DNA of 64,000 bases from Flavisolibacter amylovorans (GCF_039541815.1 NZ_BAABGY010000008.1:248001-312000); one strand, 5' to 3'. Positions 1 through 11,000 are shown, numbered from the stretch's first letter. Program-made: numbers and translations. Notes: generated by a model from the letters alone, not told the origin.

Positions 1-558
1 GACTTTGAGCTGCAGCCCGCTTCCTATGCCTCCCCGCTTCCGTTTAAGGACCTGCATGTTAGCCTGGGCGATAGGCGGCAAACCAGTGATGGCGCAGGGC
101 GTACCGTTTGGTTGCCCGAGCAGGAATACAAAGCGAACAGCTGGGGATATATCGGAGGCGAGTTGTACCGGTTGCGTGATAGCGATCAGATTCCTTACGG
201 TAGTAACCGGGCCATTCTGGGTACCGGTCTCGATCCGGTGTATGCAACGCAGCGTGTCAATATCGAGGCTTTCCGGGCAGACGTACCCGATGGGAATTAC
301 CGCGTGGTGCTGCATTTTGCCGAACTGGGCGAAAACCGGATGCGTAACCCGGCGCCGGCGCCCGAGCGCTCTTTCGACGTAATTGTTAACGGCCTCCTGG
401 TGTGGAAAGGCCTGAGCAACCAAAAGGAATTATTGCCCCGGCAGGCTTTTCAAACCGCGACCGACGTGGAGGTGCGAAACAAAAAAGGCATCACCGTGTC
501 CTTCGTACCGTTGAAGGGGCAAACGATCTTGAATGCGATAGAAGTCATCCGGCGCTGA
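1..558 (+). CDS. GH2 family glycoside hydrolase, C-terminal malectin-like domain (5' truncated by window)
   Basis: The frame is open from base 1 to a TGA at 556-558, so only the last 185 residues are present. They read as a malectin-type beta-sandwich of the kind that closes many Bacteroidota GH2 beta-galactosidases. Matching segments are WLPEQEY, WGYIGGELYR, YRVVLHFAE and the closing GQTILNAIEVIRR. Such domains bind sugar and sit outside the catalytic barrel, so the visible part does not fix the substrate. The gene faces the leftward gene that ends at 659, with about 100 bp between them. No catalytic residues are visible. The GH2 assignment rests on the usual architecture of proteins with this ending; other malectin-tailed hydrolases are possible. 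Confidence 0.7.
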   Translation, partial: DFELQPASYASPLPFKDLHVSLGDRRQTSDGAGRTVWLPEQEYKANSWGYIGGELYRLRDSDQIPYGSNRAILGTGLDPVYATQRVNIEAFRADVPDGNYRVVLHFAELGENRMRNPAPAPERSFDVIVNGLLVWKGLSNQKELLPRQAFQTATDVEVRNKKGITVSFVPLKGQTILNAIEVIRR

Positions 559-658
559 GGCCTTCGGGCTGCTTCCCCAATGCCACTGGCCAAAGTCTTT
601 TTCCGTGCATCCCGCCCTTTGTTTGCGCCTACGAAGGGCGGACCCGCGGAGAGCGTGG

Positions 659-3163
659 TCAGGGCTTGATTTCCCGCTTCCAGCTTCCGCTGCCATGCGT
701 GGCGGTCCATAAAAAGGGTTTCTTTTTCTCATCCAGCCATATTTTGCTGTTCCGGATAACGGGGAACTCGAGATCGCTCGAGTTGATGTCGGTGAATTTG
801 CCGGTCCAGTCCGCCCACGTGATGGAGCCGTCTTTGCGGATGGTGCCTTTCAGGTAAGAGATGCCTTTGGACAGGCCGGGCCGGCGTACAAAAACGGCGG
901 CGAATACGTTCTTGCCGTAGCCGCAAACTCCGTTGATCGTTACCGGAATATCCTCGCTATACCAATCACCCGCAGGGCGCCGGATCCTGAAGCTAAGGGC
1001 TTTGTCCAGGATCTTTCGAAAGCTGCGTCCCTCATCGGCCGATAGCCAAAGCTCATTCTGGCCGTCGTTGGGATTGGTTCGGGTAAGGGCAAGATAGCTG
1101 CTGTCGTTTCCGGCCCAGGTATTGAGATCGTCGAGGCTTTGGTAGCTGCCCGTAAGTCCCGCTTCCGACCCCTCGATCCGGAGGGAGTACCACCGGTACG
1201 ATCCGTCGGGTTGTCGTTCGCCGCGGTGGGTGCCCGACAGGGAACGGGCGTATAGGATACCGGGGCGGTGGGCGTCGGCCACTACCTTACGCGTGTTGCG
1301 GTCGCCGGGGCCGCCTGTGCCGATGTTGCGGAAGTAAAAAGCTGGATTGCCGGGGTTGCCGATCAGGGCTTGTATGTCGTCGCATACATAGACGCCGCCG
1401 TTGCTTACACTGTGCGGCGCTGTGCTGCTGCTCCCTGACGCGCAGGCAATAAAAAGCCGCCGCGGATCATGCGGATCGGAAGCGATGGAAACGATGCGGT
1501 TGTTGACCGGAGCGAGCCCCTTCAGATCGGCTTCCCTTGCCGGCTCCCCGTTTACGAAGGTGGTATTTATGAGTTCTTGCCACCTGTCGGTTGGACCGTT
1601 CAGATTAGTCAGTGTTTTAAAACGCAGCACACCGGTGCCGAAGTTGAGTGCGCCTCCGTACCCATTTTGAGTACTGGCGAAAACGACAGGTGTGTCGAGC
1701 AACGCAACGGCCACCGCATCGCAATTGCCCTGGATGCTTGGGAGAGGCGGATTGTTCTGGTACCACGACCGGCCACCGTCGTAGCTTTCCACCAGGGCAT
1801 TGTCGGCTTGCGCCTGGGCCACATAGTTCTTATAGCCCGCTACGTCCCAGTTGACTGTGGAGGCGGTGCCGTTGGTGCGGTACATCCGCACCAGTTGATT
1901 ATCGGGCAGCCGGAAGCTGCGTATGTAATGGGTACTGCTGATGCGCCAGTTGTGGAGGCGGGCGAGGTCGCCCACAAAAAACGACTGTTGGGCCATCACC
2001 AGTGCGCCTCGTTCCTGGTTGTCGGTATGCTTCCAGGCGGGCGGGAAGTAGCAATAGGTTCGGGTATAATTCTGGTAGGCGTTCCAGCCTACGTCGAAAG
2101 AAACGTCTTGTCGCGCGCGGTAATTCAGTGCCATTCGTATTGAACCACCCGCCGTTGCTTTGCCGGACAGGTTCACCTCGGCTTCGTACAGGCCCACCAC
2201 GCCGCCGCGCTCATAACCGCCCATGAGCACATAGTGCCGTTGCGCACCCGATTTCTTGAACACCACCGGTCGCCAAACGGTTTGCCGGAGGTCTTTCAGG
2301 GGGTTGCTGCTATCTGGTTGAATTTCCTGCCAGTCGCCGTCCGGGTAGCTCCGAACAAACAGGCCGGAGCGCATGCCGCCGGGCGTGTTCCGGTTATAGA
2401 CCGCATACAGCCAGTTGCCATCGGGAGAGAAGTCGCCCCCCTGGCAAACGATGGCGCCGGCGGGAGCGGGGAGCGCCTTCCAGCTGCTGCCACCATCGGT
2501 GGTTTCTACAAGCGCCGAGTCGTTGGCGATCACTACCCGGCCTGGTACGGTCGGGTGAATGGATATCGTATATACGTTCCGGTCGCCGGTGCTTTGTTTC
2601 GGAAAATAGTAGCTCATGGTCCACGTAGCGCCGCGATCGCGGCTGTGCCAGATCTTACGGGTGCCAATGATGCCGCCGTTTTTTGCCACGGCCGGTTCCG
2701 TCTCGCCCGATTGGGCGTTGTAAGTCGCCGCGGGCGGGTTGTCTTCGAGCCAGCTATTCGCCACGAAAACGATGTTCGGATCCTTCGGGTCAATTTCGAT
2801 CGTGGCCACCGACATATTGGGGCTGGCGGTGGGCAGGGTGATGCGCCGCCACGTTCGGGCATTGTCGTCGCTGATGGCGAAGCCTTGCTGGAACCCGCCG
2901 TAGATCCGGTTTGCATTATGGGGCTCGCCCTGGATGATGAAGGTGTTGTGGGTAGGCGTGGTTTGTCCTTTGTAGTGCCAGCTGCGCCCGAAATCGTTCG
3001 ACTGGTAGAATCCCTCCACGTCGGAGGCGAAATACATGCGTCCGGCAATGGTTGGATGACAGGTAAGGTGTTGTATCTGTCCGCCGGCGCCCGGATTGGT
3101 GTTCACCCACTGGGCATCGGTGCGCGAGGGAAGCGTCACTAACAATAAGAAGAGCTTTTTCAT
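659..3163 (-). CDS. Secreted BNR-repeat beta-propeller protein, GH74/sialidase-like
   Basis: The 834-residue protein has an N-terminal signal peptide (MKKLFLLLVTLPSRTDAQ). Asp-box/BNR motifs are scattered along it: SNDFGRSW near residue 56, SDDNARTW near 98, SRDRGATW near 170, TDGGSSW near 222, YDGGRSW near 465 and SADEGRSF near 705. This is the pattern of one or two seven-bladed propellers as in GH74 xyloglucanases and in sialidase-like proteins. The catalytic Asp pair of GH74 cannot be placed with confidence, so a non-catalytic or sialidase-type propeller is possible. It is the last gene of a leftward group with GH92 (137 bp upstream) and the CE1 esterase. It probably acts in the periplasm or at the surface on the same glycan. 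Confidence 0.7.
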   Translation of the reverse strand: MKKLFLLLVTLPSRTDAQWVNTNPGAGGQIQHLTCHPTIAGRMYFASDVEGFYQSNDFGRSWHYKGQTTPTHNTFIIQGEPHNANRIYGGFQQGFAISDDNARTWRRITLPTASPNMSVATIEIDPKDPNIVFVANSWLEDNPPAATYNAQSGETEPAVAKNGGIIGTRKIWHSRDRGATWTMSYYFPKQSTGDRNVYTISIHPTVPGRVVIANDSALVETTDGGSSWKALPAPAGAIVCQGGDFSPDGNWLYAVYNRNTPGGMRSGLFVRSYPDGDWQEIQPDSSNPLKDLRQTVWRPVVFKKSGAQRHYVLMGGYERGGVVGLYEAEVNLSGKATAGGSIRMALNYRARQDVSFDVGWNAYQNYTRTYCYFPPAWKHTDNQERGALVMAQQSFFVGDLARLHNWRISSTHYIRSFRLPDNQLVRMYRTNGTASTVNWDVAGYKNYVAQAQADNALVESYDGGRSWYQNNPPLPSIQGNCDAVAVALLDTPVVFASTQNGYGGALNFGTGVLRFKTLTNLNGPTDRWQELINTTFVNGEPAREADLKGLAPVNNRIVSIASDPHDPRRLFIACASGSSSTAPHSVSNGGVYVCDDIQALIGNPGNPAFYFRNIGTGGPGDRNTRKVVADAHRPGILYARSLSGTHRGERQPDGSYRWYSLRIEGSEAGLTGSYQSLDDLNTWAGNDSSYLALTRTNPNDGQNELWLSADEGRSFRKILDKALSFRIRRPAGDWYSEDIPVTINGVCGYGKNVFAAVFVRRPGLSKGISYLKGTIRKDGSITWADWTGKFTDINSSDLEFPVIRNSKIWLDEKKKPFLWTATHGSGSWKREIKP

Positions 3164-3300
3164 TCCTTGGCTGTTTATGAATCAACGAGGACATGGCGCG
3201 GAGCGCGCGCTTTGTTTCCGGTCGTATTTTTTTGACCGCGCGATGGGATGTGTTCGCCATCCGGGACGATGGTACGCCGGTTCGAAGGTGGCTAGGGGCA

Positions 3301-5547
3301 TCACCTGGCAGGCGCGGCCGCGGCTTCCTCGTCGGGTCCCATCTCGATGGTCAGTTTACCGCCGTTGGTGATCTCGTGGTGATCCAGCGTATATCGTGTC
3401 AACAGCGTTCCGTTCAGGTGCATGCGTTTGATCGTGGATCCCGTTCCTTTTTTTTCGATGACAAACTGCTTTCCCGCATGGTAGCGCGACGTGAGGGTCA
3501 GGGTTATCTTATCAAAGGCGGGCGTATTGATCTGGTAAGCTACTTTGCCTGGGCAGTCGGGGTAAATTCCGATCATGGCAAACAGGAGCCAGGCGCTCAG
3601 CGTGCCGGCGTCGTCGTTTCCGGGAATCCCGCCCGGAGCATTGCTGAAGTATTTCGCGACGCACTCGCTCACCGTCTTCTGGGTGCGCCATTCTTCGCCT
3701 TTTACGTAATTGAACAGGTAGGGGTAGCTGATATCCGGCTCATTGGTCATGTCGAAGTGGCCGCCTTCGAACAGCTGCCGCAGGCTGTCGGTGAATGCCT
3801 TTGCGCCGCCGTACAGGCGGATCACCCCGGGCATGTTGTGCGATGCAAAAAAGCGGTAGATCCATGCGTCCCCCTCCACATAACCATGCCCGCCGCTGCC
3901 TTTCCAGCGAATGTCGTATTCCCGGTTTTTCGAATCGAACGGTGTCAGCCAGCTGCCGTCTGCCCGGCGGGGGCGGAACATTTTGCTGACAGGGTGAAAC
4001 AGGCTGCGGAAGCGGTTGCTTTGTTCGAGCCACCTCCGGCTTTCCTTTTTTTTCCCGATGGCCTGTGCAAACGTGCCCACGCTGAAGTCGGCCAGGTGGT
4101 ATTCGAGCGAAGTGGATACAGGCCCCCATACATAGCCGTTCGTCCAGGTGAAGAGGGTGCTGTCGCTGCCCCCGCGGCGGTCGATCGGTACATAGCCCAA
4201 TTGCCAGTAATCCTTATTCCCGGGCCGCAGCATATTCTGGGGTCTCGTTTGCAGGCTGCCTTTCCGCATGGCCTCCCAGGCAAGCGGCACGTCGATGTTT
4301 TTCAGTCCTTTTATGTAGCTGTCGGCGATAACGATCGGGGCGGGGTCGCCCACCATCACCCAGCTTTCCTGTCCGTAGAGCTCCCACTTGGGCAGCCATC
4401 CTCCTTCCCGGTACATCCGTAGCATCGAATGAAGGATAGCTTCCTGTTGTTGCGGATGCATCAGGGTAAGAAACGGGTGTACCGTGCGGTAGGTGTCCCA
4501 GAGAGAAAACACGGAGAAATGTGCTCCCCTGCTTTTCTGAGGCCGCCGGCTTTGAGCGGAGTCCGTTTGCATACTCAGGTATTCGCCGTTCACATCGTTA
4601 ACTATTACCGGCGACAACAGGGTGTGGTAGTAGGCCGTATAAAATTTGGTTTTGTCGTCGGTGGTGCCCCCTTCCAATGCGATCCGCGACAGCGCCGCGT
4701 CCCAGCTCCGGAAGGCGGCCTGTCGCAGCGCGTCGAAGGAGTGACGGCCTTGCTCAGTGATGAGGTTCATCCGGGCGTTTTCTGTGCTGACAAAGGAAAC
4801 GCCCACCGAAATTTCCATCTCCAGCCGGTCGGGCGCGCTGCCCTCCAGGATCATTCCCGCGCCGGCCCCGGCAACGCTATCTTCCGCTACCAGCCGGCCG
4901 TTGTTGAAAAGCCGGATCCGCCCACCGGTCGTTTTTGCCCGGAGCACAAAGTACACCCGCCGCGTGAGCGGCATGTCGCAGAAACGGCCGCTCCATTGGT
5001 AACCTTCTATTTCGGTGTCGCCGAGCTTCCGGATATAGCCCCCGCGCACACTGCTTTTGTTCTGCGCCAGGTCCAGGACCACTCCGCCCGTCGGTCCGTC
5101 GAAGAAGAAGCGCGACCGGCCCGTGCGCTGCGTGGCGGTTGCTTCGGTGTGAACTGCCGGCTTTTCCAGGTAGCAGCTGTAATATCCGGCCCGGGCCACT
5201 TCGTTGCGGTAAGCCGATTTGCGGTCTTCGGCTGCCAGGAACGGTAAGCCACTTGCCACCGGCATCAGCACGATGTTGCCGGCGTCGTTGCAGCCCACGC
5301 CCGACAACTGCACATGACCGAAGCCGTAGATGAAGGGCTGGCCGGCCTCGTAGTAGGCGGCGCCTTTGAACTGCGCGGTGCTGTGGGGGGAAACCGATAC
5401 CATGCCCCAGGGCAACACCGCTCCCGGGTGGGTATTGCCTTTATTGGCGGTACCGATAAAGGGATTGACATAGGTTGCCGGCGACTGGCCGGATACGCGG
5501 GTCCCGATCAACAGGACAAAGGCAAGCAACATTTTCTTCATGGTCAT
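3301..5547 (-). CDS. GH92 family alpha-mannosidase
   Basis: The 748-residue length is typical for GH92, a calcium-dependent exo-alpha-1,2/1,3-mannosidase family common in Bacteroidota glycan loci. After a signal peptide (MKKMLLAFVLLIG...VSGQ), family hallmarks appear in order: YVNPFIGTANKGNTHPGA (26-43), SLWDTYRTVHP (348-358), GHGYVEGDAW (553-562), NEPDISYPYLFNY (602-614) and GNDDAGTLSAW (643-653). The second methionine at 5541 is an equally good start. The upstream esterase ends 3 bp away, so the two are surely co-transcribed. The partnership suggests removal of acyl groups followed by trimming of mannose from a side chain or N-glycan-like substrate. Confidence 0.93.
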   Translation of the reverse strand: MTMKKMLLAFVLLIGTRVSGQSPATYVNPFIGTANKGNTHPGAVLPWGMVSVSPHSTAQFKGAAYYEAGQPFIYGFGHVQLSGVGCNDAGNIVLMPVASGLPFLAAEDRKSAYRNEVARAGYYSCYLEKPAVHTEATATQRTGRSRFFFDGPTGGVVLDLAQNKSSVRGGYIRKLGDTEIEGYQWSGRFCDMPLTRRVYFVLRAKTTGGRIRLFNNGRLVAEDSVAGAGAGMILEGSAPDRLEMEISVGVSFVSTENARMNLITEQGRHSFDALRQAAFRSWDAALSRIALEGGTTDDKTKFYTAYYHTLLSPVIVNDVNGEYLSMQTDSAQSRRPQKSRGAHFSVFSLWDTYRTVHPFLTLMHPQQQEAILHSMLRMYREGGWLPKWELYGQESWVMVGDPAPIVIADSYIKGLKNIDVPLAWEAMRKGSLQTRPQNMLRPGNKDYWQLGYVPIDRRGGSDSTLFTWTNGYVWGPVSTSLEYHLADFSVGTFAQAIGKKKESRRWLEQSNRFRSLFHPVSKMFRPRRADGSWLTPFDSKNREYDIRWKGSGGHGYVEGDAWIYRFFASHNMPGVIRLYGGAKAFTDSLRQLFEGGHFDMTNEPDISYPYLFNYVKGEEWRTQKTVSECVAKYFSNAPGGIPGNDDAGTLSAWLLFAMIGIYPDCPGKVAYQINTPAFDKITLTLTSRYHAGKQFVIEKKGTGSTIKRMHLNGTLLTRYTLDHHEITNGGKLTIEMGPDEEAAAAPAR

Positions 5548-5550
5548 TTT

Positions 5551-6741
5551 TTATTTCCAGAGGGCCGGTAGAAAATCGTCATGGAGTAGCCGGCGCCAGG
5601 CATACCACGTGTGATCGGTTTCGGGCAGGATCCTGAGCCGGTGCCGGATGCCGCTTGCGGAAAGCTGCTCGCTCATGTTCTTGCATTGATGGTAAATGCC
5701 GCTTTCCCCTTCACCCGGCGTATGGCCAACCCGGTCGCGGTCGCCAACGCCCAGGAACAGCAGCTTGAGTTCCCGGTTTGCTTTCGCCGGATCGGACATG
5801 AAGCCGGCATGGTTGCCGCGCAGGTTTTTGTCGCCCGCGCTGAAGATGCCTATATAGTCAAACAGGTTGGGATGGCGCAGGCCGATGTAGGTGGTTTGCG
5901 CAGCGCCCATGGACAGGCCTGCCAGCGCCCGGTATCGCTGGTCGCGCCGGGCACGGAACTTCCGTTCCGTCAGCGGGATGATGTTTTCCAGCAGCTCCTT
6001 TTCCATCCAGCTAAACCGATGCGGGCCGGCGAGCAGGTTGCTGTCCACACGTCCGTCGAGGCCGTCGGGGTGGCCCAGCGGCATAACAATGAGGCAGGGG
6101 CGCGCACGTCCCTGCGCGATGAGGTTGTCGGCGATCTGATTCGCTTTTCCGGCTTCGATCCACGATCCGGCTATTTCGCCGGCACCATGCAGCAGGTACA
6201 GCACCGGGTAGAGAGCCCTGCCTGTTTCGTATCCCGGCGGGGTATACACCACCAGTGGGCGTTCGGTTTGCAGCACCTGCGAAAAATAAGTGAGGTGATG
6301 CACGGTTCCGTGCGGCACAGCTTGTCGCTGCCAGAACGCTGGCTTACCAGGCCGGGTGACCTCCGCCACGGAAAAAGGCTGTTGGTACGTAGTGAGCGTG
6401 TTCCGGTTGCCGGGGTCGAGCGTGCGCACGCCGTCCACCCAATAGAAATACTGGTAGGGGTTCGGGTCCATGTTAGGCAAGGTGACGGTCCAGGTGCCCG
6501 CGCTGTCTTTGCGCAAAGGAATACCCGGGAAACTCTTTTCCCCGCTTCGCGCATTTCCGGTGTAGCTGACGATATCCCAGCCGGCCAGTCGAACTTCTTT
6601 GGCGTTTGGAGCAAAGAGTCTAAATTGCAATTGGTTATGGGTGTACCGGAAGGGAAGTCCTCCGTTACGGTCGGTTAATTGCGCCTGCGCCAGTGCAGGA
6701 AGCAACAGACATAGCGTCGGGTAAAAAAGTTGTCGGTTCAT
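5551..6741 (-). CDS. Carbohydrate esterase (CE1/feruloyl-esterase-like) with N-terminal E-set domain
   Basis: The 396-residue secreted protein starts at MNRQLFYPTL, directly followed by a signal peptide ending ALAQAQ. An upstream in-frame ATG at 6774 would put charged residues ahead of the signal and is rejected. Residues about 35-125 form a CBM48-like E-set module (LFAPNAKEVRLAGWD, GTWTVTLPNMDPNPYQYFYW). Residues about 145-396 are an alpha/beta hydrolase with an HG turn (LYLLHGAGE, 182-190), the nucleophile elbow GLSMG (Ser277), a candidate acid in GVGDRDR and the catalytic His in ETDHTW. Enzymes with this layout remove acetyl or feruloyl esters from plant or fungal polysaccharides. The gene opens the leftward operon with GH92 and the propeller protein. 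Confidence 0.85.
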   Translation of the reverse strand: MNRQLFYPTLCLLLPALAQAQLTDRNGGLPFRYTHNQLQFRLFAPNAKEVRLAGWDIVSYTGNARSGEKSFPGIPLRKDSAGTWTVTLPNMDPNPYQYFYWVDGVRTLDPGNRNTLTTYQQPFSVAEVTRPGKPAFWQRQAVPHGTVHHLTYFSQVLQTERPLVVYTPPGYETGRALYPVLYLLHGAGEIAGSWIEAGKANQIADNLIAQGRARPCLIVMPLGHPDGLDGRVDSNLLAGPHRFSWMEKELLENIIPLTERKFRARRDQRYRALAGLSMGAAQTTYIGLRHPNLFDYIGIFSAGDKNLRGNHAGFMSDPAKANRELKLLFLGVGDRDRVGHTPGEGESGIYHQCKNMSEQLSASGIRHRLRILPETDHTWYAWRRLLHDDFLPALWK

Positions 6742-6839
6742 ATAGCGGCGGCTTTTCCAAAGTACGCGGCTCACCGGTGGCTATCGGTTTGGTTTTGCAA
6801 AAACAGAGTCGTTTTTCATCAATAAAACAGAAAGAAACA

Positions 6840-7940
6840 GTGATTCAAGGCTTGTACATCTGGGCGTGTCTGCAGAATTTGATGATCGCCATGAGTATCT
6901 ATGGAGTGTTTCGCAACAGGAGCAACTTGTTTCTTTCGCTGTTTTTTCTGTTCAATTTCTCCCTGATTGGGTCGCAGCTGCTGCTGCGCTTCGGTGGATA
7001 CATGGATTCGCACCCGCAATTGTTCGTGGTAACCGAGTTCGTGCACTTCTGCCTTGGCCCGCTACTTCTATTATATTACCACCAGATCTTCCGGTTGCGC
7101 CTCCCCGCCCGCTGGCCACTTCATTTTGTGCCCGCCTTTCTCTTCCTGATCTATTTCGTCTTGTTCCAAAGCGTAATCATCGGGCCGTTGAATGCCACGA
7201 ATTACCTGAGGGTGCCGAACCACGCAACCGTGGTGTCGCTCACCTCGCTTTCCTTGTTTCTATATTCCGCTTTGATCTGGAAAGAGATATCGGCGTACAA
7301 GACCAAGTTCAAGAACCTGAAGCTGAATATCGACTTCTGGCTTTACCTGCTCGTTTCGATCATACTGGTAAAAGGCGTGGAAGCCATCATGGTGGTATCC
7401 AAAAAGTTGTTCTTCAACGACCGGACACCGCTGTTCAATGCCCTCTATGAGCCCTTTTTTATTTTCGTGGAGACCGTGGCACTGCTGGCAGTCGGTTATT
7501 TCGGGCTAAAGGAAGCCAATACATTCCGGCTCGAGAAACTCGCGGGCGCGACCGAGACCAAGGGAAAGAAGCAACTGGTGACACAGGAGGAAGCCGATGT
7601 GTACCTGGAGCGACTTTCCACTGTGATGCAGACCGACCGGCTGTTTATCGACACCGACCTCGATGAAAAGAAAATGGCCAAAGCCATCGGCATCCAGTCG
7701 TACCAGCTTTCCATTTTGCTAAACAAATACCTGGGCAAGTCCTTCACCGAATTCGTCAACACCTACCGGATCGACGAAGCCAAACGGATGCTGCTCGACA
7801 GCAAGACGAGCAAGAACAAGATGTTTTCCATCGCCATGGATTGCGGCTTTCATTCCGAATCGGTTTTTTATACCAATTTCAAGAAATACACCGGAACCAC
7901 CCCGCGTCAGTTTCAAAAAGCGAATATCGAGGCTTCGTAA
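6840..7940 (+). CDS. Membrane-anchored AraC-family transcriptional regulator (multi-TM sensor plus HTH)
   Basis: The N-terminal half has about six or seven hydrophobic segments (for example SLFFLFNFSLIG, FVHFCLGPLLLLYY, PAFLFLIYFVLF, FWLYLLVSIILV). The C-terminal hundred residues form an AraC DNA-binding domain: MAKAIGIQSYQLSILLNKY, FTEFVNTYRIDEAKRML, IAMDCGFHSESVFYTNFKKY and TGTTPRQFQK. I chose the GTG at 6840 because it keeps the first membrane segment (LYIWACLQNLMIAMSIYG). An ATG at 6882 would cut it, and earlier in-frame starts overlap the divergent esterase. It lies between the esterase operon and susC, so it is the obvious local regulator. How a ligand reaches the membrane domain is unknown. 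Confidence 0.85.
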   Translation: MIQGLYIWACLQNLMIAMSIYGVFRNRSNLFLSLFFLFNFSLIGSQLLLRFGGYMDSHPQLFVVTEFVHFCLGPLLLLYYHQIFRLRLPARWPLHFVPAFLFLIYFVLFQSVIIGPLNATNYLRVPNHATVVSLTSLSLFLYSALIWKEISAYKTKFKNLKLNIDFWLYLLVSIILVKGVEAIMVVSKKLFFNDRTPLFNALYEPFFIFVETVALLAVGYFGLKEANTFRLEKLAGATETKGKKQLVTQEEADVYLERLSTVMQTDRLFIDTDLDEKKMAKAIGIQSYQLSILLNKYLGKSFTEFVNTYRIDEAKRMLLDSKTSKNKMFSIAMDCGFHSESVFYTNFKKYTGTTPRQFQKANIEAS

Positions 7941-8047
7941 GCCCTTTTGTTCCCTTATTTCTCAAATACAGCAGTATTATTTGTGAAATAGGAGCGCTCC
8001 AGCACATCTGCCAGGCTATTTTGGATACTCAATCAACAGTCCAAAAA

Positions 8048-11000
8048 ATGTTTGCTATGATGAAAAGATGGTTGCTGCTATTAGCGCTCCTTTGTTCTGC
8101 CGTCGTCTTCGGGCAGGACCGGGTTACGGTTTCCGGCACGGTCGTTTCCCGTTCCGACAAACAGCCTCTTGAAGGAATCAGCGTCTCCGTTGCATCAGAC
8201 CGGAATACCGGTACGACAACCGACCGCTCCGGGAAATTCACCTTACTCGTGCCCCGGAATGCCCGACTCGTTGTTTCGGGGGTCGGCTATCCCGCCAGCG
8301 AGGTCGCCGTCGGCAATCGGGCCAGCCTCACCATTCAGCTGGAGTCCACATCGGCGATGCTTGAAGACGTCGTGGTGGTTGGTTTCGGTACGCAATCGCG
8401 CCGCACGCTCACCGGATCCGTCTCCAGGATCAGGGGCGATGAAGTGGCGCAGATCGCCTCCACGAATTTTCAGAGCGCCCTCCAGGGGTTGGCTCCCGGT
8501 CTTAGTGTAGCCAACTCCAGCGGTATGGCAGGCGCTCCCGTGCGGGTGCGGGTGCGTGGTACGGGCTCGATTTTTTCCAGCGGCGACCCGCTCTATATTA
8601 TCGATGGTGTGCCGGTCGATGCGGAGAACTCCGGTTTGTTTGCCAACACCGGTCGCGGCGGAGCGCCACCGGCTAATCCCATGTCCAACATCGATCCGAA
8701 CGACGTCGAGTCCATCGAAGTACTGAAGGACGCTGCTGCCTCCGCAATCTACGGCGCCCGTGCTGCCAACGGTGTGCTACTCATCACGACCAAAAAGGGC
8801 AAGTCAGGCAAGACCCGCATCAACGTCAACGTTTCTTATGGCTTCAACGAAGCGACCAACAAGGTAGACTATCTGAACGGCAAGGAATACATGGACCTGC
8901 GCGCGGAGTCAATCCGGAACTCGCTGGCTACCGGCATTACCTTCCAGGGAAACCTCGGGGGCGTACCGGCCATCTGGCTTAACGGCGGCTATAACCAGTG
9001 GTTTTCGAATGCGGTGCCGCCGCTCAATTATGATAGCTCGGTGGCAGCGCAGACTGCCGCACAAAACATCAACCATTTTGAAGACGTGTTCAGAAAGGGT
9101 AAGGTGATCACATCCAGCATCAGCGCTGCAGGCGGGAACGACCGCACCCAGTTTTTCCTGAGTGGCAATTACCAGGGGGAGGAAGGGATTCTCCACCGCA
9201 ATGACTTCAAGCGTTTTTCCGGCCGCGCTAACGTCGACCACCGGATCAACGACCGGTTCAAGATCGGAACGCAGGTTTCGGGCAGCTATTCAAAAAACGG
9301 TGTGTATCCAATCGGCCCCCTGTCGCAATTTGCCGGAGGCTTTAACCCCGGAGGCTTTCTGAATGCCACGAACAGCGTGCTGCCCATCTTCCCGAAGCGG
9401 AACCCGAACGGAACATTGTTTGGCGTACCGCAGACCGTCAATAACCTGGTTTACCTCGACGAGAACTTATACTTCAACACCGTAGAGCAGCAACGCTACC
9501 TGGCCAATATATATGGTGAGTATACCATCACCCGCGGACTCACCTTCCGATCGGAAGTGGGTACTGATTTTGTGAACCAGGTGAACCGCCTCTATATGAA
9601 TCCGACGATCACGGCCGGCGGAACCCAGGGCACGTTGCAGGGAGTCGCCGACTCCCGCTCCCGGTCGTCCAACACACTTAACACGAATACCTACTTTACC
9701 TATAAGACGGGGTACAAAGACCATAGCTTCGACGTGGTCGCCGGCTCGCAATACACCGGCAGTACAACCCGGAGCAGCTGGATCCAGGGCAACCTGCTGC
9801 CGGCGGCACCCACGCTGAATACAACACAGGTGGCAGGGCAGATATCCGCCCAGGACCGTCTCGATGAGTTCTCCTACCTGTCGTTTTTTGGTCGCGTGAA
9901 TTACAACTACAAACGCAAATATTTGCTGGGCGCCAGCGTCCGCCGCGACGGTTCGTCCCGCTTTGGCGCAAACAACCGCTGGGCCAACTTTCCGTCACTC
10001 TCTGCCGGGTGGGTGCTCAGCGAAGAGTCTTTCCTCCGCAGCAGCAAAGCCGTCAGTCTCCTGAAACTTCGCGCAAGCTGGGGCCTCACGGGCAACTCCA
10101 ACCCGGGCGGTGTAGAGCCGATCGCCTATGGCGGCTATGGTATCGGCGGGGCCTTCTACGGAGGGGCTATCGGCTACCCGTTCCGGCGGGTTCCGGCACT
10201 GGCCGACAACATCCGTTGGGAGCGTACCGAGATGATTGACCTGGCCCTCGATTTCGGATTTTTTCGCAACCGGATCAATGGCTCCGTTAATTATTACCGC
10301 CGCAATACGAGCGACCTTATTCTCGGGGCCGCGCCGCCGCCTGCCTCGGGAATCGTCGGCGGCCGCAACTTCGCCAACATCGCCTCCCTGCGCAACGATG
10401 GCATCGAGCTCAATATCGGCAGCAAGATCATTGATGGAAAAAACTTCAAGTGGCAGGTTGACCTGAACGCAGCGTACAACCAGAATGAGGTGGTGAGCCT
10501 TGGCGGACTGGCACCGACGGCAGTGGCTTTCGGCGTGAACCGGACCTTCGTGGGCATGCCCTTGTCGACCTACTGGCTACCGATGTATCTGGGTGTTGAT
10601 CCGCAAACGGGCTTCGAGGTATATGCCGGCAGAATGCAGAAGGACGGCAAAGAGGTGCTCGACGCTAACGGTTATCCCGTTCACGATCCCAATAATCGGA
10701 TTGTAGTGGACCCATTCGGGAGGATCAACGGCACCACCACCAACGTTAACTGGGAAGGCATTTCCGCGCCTGTCAATGGGAAACCCGGGTTACCCGTATG
10801 GTCCGGCGGCCTCTCCAATACGCTGAGCTACAAAGGACTCAGTTTTGCCTTCCTGTTTACTTTCAACCAGGGCAACTGGATCTATGATGAAGGCGCGCGC
10901 ACACAGGCCTTCATGCTGCAGACTTACCGGAATGTACGCCGGGAGTTTGTCGAAAACCGCTGGCAGCGTCCGGGCGATATCGCGAGCAATCCCGGCGTGT

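Noticed and set aside
7946..7983. Bacteroidota-type promoter (TTTG ... TATTATTTG) before the first susC
   Set aside because: The -7 box has one extra base and the spacing to TTTG is about 25 rather than about 20 bp; too weak to annotate.
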